Positions 5,576-9,733 of a stretch of DNA of 9,733 bases are shown here, one piece after another. Position 1 is the stretch's first letter. Every line of letters begins with the position of its first letter. This stretch comes from Oscillospiraceae bacterium (GTDB lineage Bacteria > Bacillota > Clostridia > Oscillospirales > Ruminococcaceae), in NCBI GenBank assembly GCA_900768705.1, contig CAAGEB010000018.1:1-9733 (forward strand), in the 5' to 3' direction. The position numbers and the translations under genes are program-made. The notes under the pieces were generated by a model. The model saw nothing but the letters and a program-made list of their open reading frames with translations, ran no database searches and had not been told where the DNA came from.

Positions 5576-5638
5576 TGACCCGATAGCTTAATGAAAAGCG
5601 TTGTTTGACAAAGATGTCGGTGCAAGTCCGACCGGGCA
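5576..5638 (+). ncRNA. tRNA-like fold with a reduced anticodon arm (tRNA remnant or regulatory tRNA mimic)
   Basis: Three tRNA-style arms appear in the right order. The acceptor-like stem pairs TG-CCCG (5576-5582, one bulged A) with CGGGCA (5633-5638). The D-like arm is GCTT (5586-5589) / AAGC (5596-5599) with a 6-base loop lacking GG. A tiny arm TTGT (5601-5604) / ACAA (5608-5611) stands where a 5-bp, 7-base-loop anticodon arm should be. The T-like arm is GTCGG (5616-5620) / CCGAC (5628-5632) with the 7-base loop TGCAAGT. Read differently, TTGACAA could be an anticodon loop whose 3' stem half is missing. It is therefore not a functional elongator tRNA. It lies in the 97-base gap between two same-strand genes, probably in the leader of the zinc-ribbon gene. 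Confidence 0.5.
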
Positions 5639-5666
5639 AAATCTATATTTTTTAAGGGGTATTCTT

Positions 5667-5942
5667 ATGTACACTGACAAGACACTCAAATGTAAGGATT
5701 GCGGCGCTGATTTCGTGTTCACCGCAGGCGAGCAGGAATTTTATGCTGAAAAAGGCTTCGAGAACGAGCCTCAGAGATGCAAGGCTTGCCGCGATGCAAG
5801 AAAGAACGCAGGCAGAGGCGAGAGAAAGTTCTTTGAAACTACCTGTTCCGTATGCGGCGGAGTTGCAAGAGTTCCTTTCGAGCCCAAGGGCGACAGACCT
5901 GTTCTTTGCAGCGAATGCTTCGCAAAGCAGAAGGGTGAGTAA
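5667..5942 (+). CDS. Small double zinc-ribbon protein (zf-trcl-like)
   Basis: This 91-residue protein carries two Cys4 zinc sites. The first is CKDC (9-12) paired with CKAC (38-41), enclosing the stretch ADFVFTAGEQEFYAEKGFENEP typical of the 'probable zinc-ribbon' (zf-trcl) family. The second is CSVC (60-63) paired with CSEC (81-84). The second half, TTCSVCGGVARVPFEPKGDRPVLCSECF, is the CxxC...CxxC module frequently attached to this family in Clostridia. The linker is rich in Arg/Lys (residues 42-54), which would suit nucleic acid binding. No function is established for the family as far as I know; RNA or DNA binding is inference. The start has AAGGGG (5654-5659) seven bases upstream. An upstream in-frame TTG at 5601 would run through the tRNA-like element and is unlikely. 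Confidence 0.85.
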   Translation: MYTDKTLKCKDCGADFVFTAGEQEFYAEKGFENEPQRCKACRDARKNAGRGERKFFETTCSVCGGVARVPFEPKGDRPVLCSECFAKQKGE

Positions 5943-6052
5943 TCACCGGAAATGCAGGTGCGGTTTTTGACCGTATCACCGAAATGTACATGGGAAGAAC
6001 CGTTTAGATATGGATTTACCCGGCATCTTTTTGGTTAGGCATTAAACATTCG
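5943..6052 (+). other. 3' intergenic region with a hairpin, function unknown
   Basis: GGTGCGGT (5957-5964) can pair with ACCG (5970-5973) and CACC (5977-5980) around a 3-base bulge, without a T tract. The phrase TCACCG followed by AAATG occurs twice (from 5943 and from 5976). No gene is seen. It likely belongs to the 3' end of the zinc-ribbon transcript up to the terminator that follows. Confidence 0.3.
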
Positions 6053-6081
6053 GCAGCTGCTCAGGCGGCTGCTTTTTGTTT
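6053..6081 (+). terminator. Rho-independent terminator of the zinc-ribbon transcript
   Basis: GCAGCTGC (6053-6060) pairs over 8 bp (one T-G) with GCGGCTGC (6065-6072) around a TCAG loop, followed by TTTTTGTTTT. Confidence 0.85.
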
Positions 6082-6175
6082 TCCCTGAAATTGGAATAAA
6101 GAAAATTGTATTATTTTTTGTTGATTTTCCATAATACTATCACAGGAATTTCATACAATTTTATAACAATATTCA

Positions 6176-6204
6176 TTGATTTTTACCGACGGATAGTGTA
6201 TAAT
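6176..6204 (+). promoter_or_regulatory. Promoter of the lipoprotein gene
   Basis: TTGATT (6176-6181), a 17-base spacer and a perfect TATAAT (6199-6204). The preceding ~95 bases (6082-6175) are AT-rich with no recognised gene. The start codon lies 67 bases downstream of the -10. Confidence 0.7.
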
Positions 6205-6271
6205 ATCAATCGTGACTGAGCGGCAGAGAAATAAAACTGCCGGAAAACTATGTACAAGGAAAGGGAAAAAC

Positions 6272-6946
6272 ATGAAGAAAAGAATCTCAGCAGCAATGCT
6301 CGCTGCAATCATCACACTTACTCTTGCAGGCTGCAAGAACAACAATGCTTCCGACAATAACAGCTCTGACAGCAACGCAGCTTCGGACACAAGCTCTGTT
6401 GTATCAGACAGCACAGACAGCACTTCGGATTCCAATGACAGCACATCGGATTCCAATGACAGCACTGATGTTTCCGATCAAAATTCCGGCGAGACAGGCG
6501 ACAGCACATCTGACGCAGGCAACGGCGGCGTTGACAACAGCGGACTTGAATATCCCGATACCAAGGCAGGCAGAATGGTAAAGGCTGCTCTGGCAACCGA
6601 CGCATGGGGTGCAATGGATCTGGCAATGGATCAGGAATATGTAAACGCTCTGTTCAGCGAAAAGTTTGTACTTGACAATATGGAAGAATATTGCTTCACT
6701 TCCAGTCTGATGAGCACTCAGCTGCTTAAGGTAGCTGTTTTCAAGCCCAAGGCAGGCACTGAAGAAGATTTCAAGACCGCAATTGATGAATACCTCGCTT
6801 ATGCCAAGGAGGGAGCAGCTTTCTATCCTGCTCAGGAAGAAAGTGCAGCAGGTGCTGTTTCGGGAACAACCGACGACGGCTATATGTACCTTGTTGTTCA
6901 CCAGAACGGCGCAGATATTGCAAATGCTCTCGTAGCTGCCGAATAA
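6272..6946 (+). CDS. Lipoprotein with Ser/Asp-rich linker and DUF4358-like domain
   Basis: The predicted 224-residue lipoprotein starts MKKRISAAMLAAIITLTLAGC, a complete lipoprotein signal peptide with the lipidated Cys at 21. Residues 22-92 form a Ser/Asp/Asn/Thr-rich low-complexity linker including two exact DSTSDSN repeats. The C-terminal globular part (about 93-224) has the signs of DUF4358, a domain common in Clostridia lipoproteins: a central strand LLKVAVFKPKAGTEEDFKTAIDEYL (151-175), an aromatic YPAQEE segment (185-190) and a final YMYLVVHQNGADIANAL (204-220). Function of that domain is unknown; I assign it from pattern memory and not from a search. The start has AAAGGG (6260-6265) six bases upstream; a GTG at 6212 would bury the signal peptide and is rejected. 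The gene has its own promoter and terminator. Confidence 0.8.
   Translation: MKKRISAAMLAAIITLTLAGCKNNNASDNNSSDSNAASDTSSVVSDSTDSTSDSNDSTSDSNDSTDVSDQNSGETGDSTSDAGNGGVDNSGLEYPDTKAGRMVKAALATDAWGAMDLAMDQEYVNALFSEKFVLDNMEEYCFTSSLMSTQLLKVAVFKPKAGTEEDFKTAIDEYLAYAKEGAAFYPAQEESAAGAVSGTTDDGYMYLVVHQNGADIANALVAAE
6416..6457 (+). repeat. Two tandem 21-bp units in the lipoprotein linker
   Basis: Two adjacent 21-base copies (6416-6436 and 6437-6457) differ at one position and encode DSTSDSN twice. A partial third copy begins at 6458. Being a multiple of three, the unit can expand or contract without breaking the frame. Confidence 0.75.
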
Positions 6947-6972
6947 AAAAGCAGACAGAAAAGCATATTATT

Positions 6973-7002
6973 AAAGACCGGGGTTTTCCTCGGTCTTTTT
7001 TT
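6973..7002 (+). terminator. Rho-independent terminator of the lipoprotein gene
   Basis: AAAGACCG (6973-6980) pairs with CGGTCTTT (6991-6998), extended by GGG/CCT pairs to a TTTT loop, and ends in a run of seven T residues. Confidence 0.92.
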
Positions 7003-7031
7003 GTATTGAAAAATTTCCCGTATCTTTCCTC

Positions 7032-7061
7032 TTCACTGTTTTCCCACCTGCCGCATATAAT
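7032..7061 (+). promoter_or_regulatory. Probable feoAB promoter, directly upstream of a MITE-like insertion
   Basis: TTCACT (7032-7037), an 18-base spacer and a perfect TATAAT (7056-7061). Transcription would start at about 7068, at the left end of the MITE-like element. No clear Fur- or DtxR-type box was found around it. Confidence 0.5.
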
Positions 7062-7069
7062 GCTGTAAA

Positions 7070-7228
7070 GGTCACCTCTAAAAACCTTGTTTGAGATAAA
7101 ATCAGCAGTGCACGCCGTCTGCTGCGTCAAACCTCCTCGCAAGGCATACAGCCTTTCTTCGTCGGCTTTCCTTGCAGCCGACGCACCCTGCCGATTTTCT
7201 CTGTTCAAACCGGTTTTTAGAGATGCCC
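7070..7228. mobile_element. MITE-like element, copy 1 (complete)
   Basis: A 159-base element bounded by 17-base terminal inverted repeats: GGTCACCTCTAAAAACC (7070-7086) and GGTTTTTAGAGATGCCC (7212-7228), matching at 15 of 17 positions. TAAA flanks both sides (7066-7069 and 7229-7232), a candidate target duplication. Inside are three hairpins: CAGCAG/CTGCTG (7103-7108, 7119-7124), AAGGC/GCCTT (7141-7145, 7151-7155) and GTCGGCT/AGCCGAC (7161-7167, 7176-7182). No transposase is encoded. The ends resemble those of IS elements that mobilise MITEs in trans; family assignment (IS5-like) is only a guess. A second copy lies at 9615. Confidence 0.8.
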
Positions 7229-7257
7229 TAAAATTACAGAATGGGTTTGGTGATAGT

Positions 7258-7488
7258 ATGCAGTGCAGGTTATCGGATATCAATGTAGGAGAAAAGGCTG
7301 TGGTGGAGCGGCTGCTAATTCACGGAGCAATGCGCCGCAGGCTGCTGGATATCGGTCTTGCCGAGGGAACAGTGGTGGAATGCGTCGGTAAAAGCCCTAT
7401 GGGAGATCCAAGGGCTTACCTTATCTGCGGTGCTGTAATAGCTATCCGCTGTGTGGATTCCAAATGCGTTATGGTGAGGAGGATCTGA
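7258..7488 (+). CDS. feoA: Ferrous iron transport protein A (FeoA)
   Basis: A 76-residue SH3-like protein of normal FeoA length: MQCRLSDINVGEKAVVERL opens the fold, MRRRLLDIGLAEGTVVECVGKSPMGDPRAYLICGAVIAIR (25-64) is the family core with the conserved LxDxGLxxG and GDPxAY motifs, and CVMVRR ends it. FeoA is a small cytoplasmic partner thought to modulate the FeoB GTPase/permease. The stop TGA is immediately followed by the feoB ATG, and AGGAGG (7477-7482) within the feoA end serves feoB, so translation is coupled. The start uses a GGTG-type site (7249-7252) five bases upstream. An open frame continues upstream through the MITE-like element to 7087; that extension is element-derived and not part of FeoA. 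Confidence 0.95.
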   Translation: MQCRLSDINVGEKAVVERLLIHGAMRRRLLDIGLAEGTVVECVGKSPMGDPRAYLICGAVIAIRCVDSKCVMVRRI

Positions 7489-9609
7489 ATGGGAGAGCCT
7501 TTAATTTCTGAAATCATTGTACGGAAGCGAAATTCAGATGATAAGGTAATTGCTATTGCGGGAAATCCCAATGTGGGTAAAAGCACTCTGTTCAATAATC
7601 TTACGGGGCTTCACCAGCACACAGGAAACTGGCCGGGAAAAACCGTGTCCTTGGCGCAGGGCTTTCTTAAAACCGAACATTTCAACTATGTTCTGGTGGA
7701 TATACCGGGAACCTATTCCCTTCTGGCTCACTCTCCCGAGGAGGAGGTAGCCCGTAATTTTATCTGTTTCGGAAAAATCGACGCAGCGGTGGCGGTGTGT
7801 GACGCAACCTGTCTGGAACGAAGCCTTAATCTCGCTTTGCAGGTTATGGAAATATGTCCCAACACAATTGTCTGCGTCAATCTGCTTGACGAAGCAAAAA
7901 GGCGGGGAATAAGCGTTGACCTGGAGAAGCTGGAGGAAAATCTCGGGGTTCCCGTGGTGGGAACCTCCGCTCATAAAAAATCCACACTGAAAAATCTGTA
8001 CCGAAAGCTGGATGAATTGTGTTCCGGCAAAATCACTCCTAAGCCACGGAGTCTTCATTACATAAAGCCCATTCGTGATGCGGTGGATATGGTTTATCCC
8101 TATGCCGAAAGGCTGGCGGGAAACAGAATTCCCCCGGGCTGGCTGGCATTAAGATTGATAGACAGAGATGACTCCTTAGTAGAAGCAATCAATAAAAATA
8201 CAGATATAATGCAGGATCAGGAACTGTGTGCCGCAGTGGAAAAGGCGAAGCGCAGTCTTGCCGCCGAAGGAATAACCTCCGATATATTGAAAGACCGTAT
8301 TGTGTCCTGTATTCTGCTTAATGCGGAAGAAGCCTGCTATGATGTGGTTAACACAAAAGCCGATACCCGCAGTAAGGCAGATAAAATTCTCACAAGCCGT
8401 ATTTTCGGGTATCCTATTATGATTTTGTCGCTGCTGATAATTTTCTGGCTGACAATTGTGGGGTCCAATTATCCTTCCCAATTGCTGTCAGCGGGTCTGT
8501 TCCGGCTTGGCGACATACTGAGAGACTTCATGGAGTGGCTGAATGCTCCGTGGTGGCTGGTGGGAATAATTGCCGACGGCGCATACAGAGTTCTGGCGTG
8601 GGTGGTGTCGGTAATGCTGCCTCCGATGGCTATATTTTTCCCGCTTTTCACACTGTTGGAGGATCTGGGCTATCTTCCGAGAGTAGCATATAATCTCGAC
8701 AAGCCTTTCTGCAAATGCAAGGCATGCGGAAAGCAGGCTCTCACCATGGCAATGGGTTTCGGCTGCAATGCTGCGGCAATTGTGGGCTGCCGTATAATCG
8801 ACAGTCCCCGTGAGCGGCTGATTGCGATGCTTACCAACGTATTTGTTCCCTGCAACGGCAGATTTCCGATGATAATTACCGTAATATCATTGTTCTTTCT
8901 GGGAGGAGTTTCGGGATTAGGAGAGAGTTTACTTTCCGCTGCAATACTTACTGCGGTGATTTTGCTGGGAATCGGAACAACCTTTCTGGTGTCGAAGGTG
9001 CTTTCTTCAACCTTGCTTAAGGGTGAACCTTCTTCCTTTACGCTGGAAATGCCGCCATTCAGAAAGCCGCAGATAGGGAAAATACTTGTTCGCTCACTGC
9101 TTGACAGAACCGTGTTTGTGCTTGGAAGGGCTGCTGCTGTTGCCGCACCTGCGGGAGCGGTGATATGGATACTTGCCAATATTACAATAAACGACGGTTC
9201 TCTGCTTTCATACTTGACGGGTTTTCTTGATCCGTTCGGTCAGCTGCTGGGAATGGACGGAGTAATTGTAACTGCGTTTCTGCTGGGAATTCCCGCAAAT
9301 GAAATTGTCATTCCTTTGGCGGTGATGATGTACTCGCAGACGGGAAGTATTATGGAAACGGCTCCGGCGGAAATGTTCGGGATATTTTCACAGAACGGCT
9401 GGACGGCGGTAACGGCAGTCTGCGTGATTATTTTTACGCTGATGCATTTTCCCTGCTCCACATCGCTGCTTACGATAAAAAAGGAGGCGGATGGGATTTC
9501 CTCAAAAAGCGGAATGAAGTGGGCGGCACTGGCTTTTGCCATACCCACAGTATGCGGGATAATCTGCTGTGCGGCGGTTAAGCTGGTTTCCTCCGCAGTG
9601 GGAATATGA
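7489..9609 (+). CDS. feoB: Ferrous iron transport protein B (FeoB), GTPase-permease
   Basis: A full-length 706-residue FeoB that imports Fe(II) across the cytoplasmic membrane. The N-terminal G domain shows G1 GNPNVGKST (25-33), switch I around HTGNWPGKTV (44-53), G3 DIPG (71-74), G4 NLLD (131-134) and G5 GTSA (158-161). A helical guanine-dissociation-inhibitor-like spacer reaches about residue 300. The membrane part starts near 305 and carries the Gate motifs: LFTLLEDLGYLPRVAY (386-401), a Cys cluster CKCKAC (408-413), MGFGCNAAAIVGCR (422-435), NVFVPCNGRFP (450-460), LLGIPANEIVIP (598-609) and HFPCSTSLLTIKKE (653-666). The clustered cysteines and GFGCNAAA form are typical of clostridial FeoB. 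It follows feoA with no gap and an AGGAGG site six bases upstream. No feoC is seen; a MITE-like element begins about six bases after the stop. Confidence 0.97.
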   Translation: MGEPLISEIIVRKRNSDDKVIAIAGNPNVGKSTLFNNLTGLHQHTGNWPGKTVSLAQGFLKTEHFNYVLVDIPGTYSLLAHSPEEEVARNFICFGKIDAAVAVCDATCLERSLNLALQVMEICPNTIVCVNLLDEAKRRGISVDLEKLEENLGVPVVGTSAHKKSTLKNLYRKLDELCSGKITPKPRSLHYIKPIRDAVDMVYPYAERLAGNRIPPGWLALRLIDRDDSLVEAINKNTDIMQDQELCAAVEKAKRSLAAEGITSDILKDRIVSCILLNAEEACYDVVNTKADTRSKADKILTSRIFGYPIMILSLLIIFWLTIVGSNYPSQLLSAGLFRLGDILRDFMEWLNAPWWLVGIIADGAYRVLAWVVSVMLPPMAIFFPLFTLLEDLGYLPRVAYNLDKPFCKCKACGKQALTMAMGFGCNAAAIVGCRIIDSPRERLIAMLTNVFVPCNGRFPMIITVISLFFLGGVSGLGESLLSAAILTAVILLGIGTTFLVSKVLSSTLLKGEPSSFTLEMPPFRKPQIGKILVRSLLDRTVFVLGRAAAVAAPAGAVIWILANITINDGSLLSYLTGFLDPFGQLLGMDGVIVTAFLLGIPANEIVIPLAVMMYSQTGSIMETAPAEMFGIFSQNGWTAVTAVCVIIFTLMHFPCSTSLLTIKKEADGISSKSGMKWAALAFAIPTVCGIICCAAVKLVSSAVGI

Positions 9610-9614
9610 TAAAA

Positions 9615-9733
9615 AGTCACCTCTAAAAACCTTGTTTGAGATAAAATCAGCAGTGCACGCCGTCTGCTGCGTCAAACCTCCTCGCAAGGCATACAGCCTT
9701 GCTTCGTCGGCTTTCCTTGCAGCCGACGCACCC
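9615..9733. mobile_element. MITE-like element, copy 2 (cut by the window end)
   Basis: The bases 9616-9733 match 7071-7188 of copy 1 over 118 positions with a single difference (G at 9701 for T at 7156), in the same orientation. The outermost terminal base is A instead of G. The right ~40 bases including the second terminal repeat lie beyond the window. It begins five bases after the feoB stop codon and may form the 3' end of the feoAB transcript. Confidence 0.85.

Noticed and set aside
5576..5638. Calling an intact tRNA (for example valine, from GAC in TTGACAA)
   Set aside because: The anticodon stem cannot form around a 7-base loop, the D-loop lacks GG and the acceptor stem has a bulge, so a working tRNA is not supported.
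5601..5666. Upstream TTG start for the zinc-ribbon protein
   Set aside because: The extension runs across the tRNA-like fold and lacks family similarity, while ATG 5667 has AAGGGG at good spacing.
7087..7257. Extension of FeoA to a 133-residue protein starting at TTG 7087
   Set aside because: The added 57 residues are encoded by the MITE-like element and short flank, have no ribosome binding site, and FeoA proteins are about 75 residues long.
6771..7283. 170-codon minus-strand frame across the lipoprotein end and MITE-like copy 1
   Set aside because: It spans a terminator, an intergenic region and a mobile element, and has no domain. A similar peptide at 9502-9687 arises only because the element is repeated.

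Overview
The window looks like a chromosomal segment of a low-to-mid GC Firmicute, most likely a Ruminococcus-like member of the Oscillospiraceae (inference). The grounds are strong AGGAGG-type ribosome binding sites, TTGACA/TATAAT promoters, an IreB-family protein, a SigH-like sigma factor, Clostridia-style lipoproteins, and a FeoB of the clostridial subtype (CKCKACGK and GFGCNAAA motifs).

Layout. The left edge (1-274) carries an imperfect ~100-bp inverted repeat, further small hairpins, and a terminator-like nested hairpin for the first gene. On the minus strand lie a branched-chain-amino-acid-type ABC substrate-binding lipoprotein (275-1531), which has its own promoter and a palindrome at the -35, and ireB (1986-2231). 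A hairpin-rich 160-bp spacer separates these two genes. From about 2540 all genes are on the plus strand: a DivIVA-like coiled-coil protein (2792-4213) behind a long structured leader; a class I fumarase/tartrate dehydratase beta subunit without its alpha partner (4284-4835); a small sigma-70-family factor with two promoter candidates (4991-5569); a two-ribbon zinc protein (5667-5942); a lipoprotein with a DUF4358-like domain (6272-6946); and the ferrous iron transport pair feoA-feoB (7258-9609).

Functional grouping. FeoA and FeoB form a clear translationally coupled operon for Fe(II) uptake. The other genes look mostly monocistronic, each with its own promoter or terminator. The fumarase beta gene starts only 17 bases after a strong terminator. 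IreB and the DivIVA-like protein are divergent neighbours; both can be linked to cell-envelope and Ser/Thr-kinase biology, but that link is inference.

Most interesting non-coding content. (1) A 159-bp MITE-like element with terminal inverted repeats and a TAAA flanking duplication sits just downstream of the probable feoAB promoter. A near-identical copy in the same orientation (117 of 118 bases) starts right after the feoB stop and runs off the window, so feoAB is bracketed by direct copies. (2) A 63-nt tRNA-like fold with a shrunken anticodon arm lies between the sigma factor and the zinc-ribbon gene. (3) A structured leader with a possible pseudoknot precedes the DivIVA-like gene. I found no CRISPR array, transposase gene, rRNA or intact tRNA.
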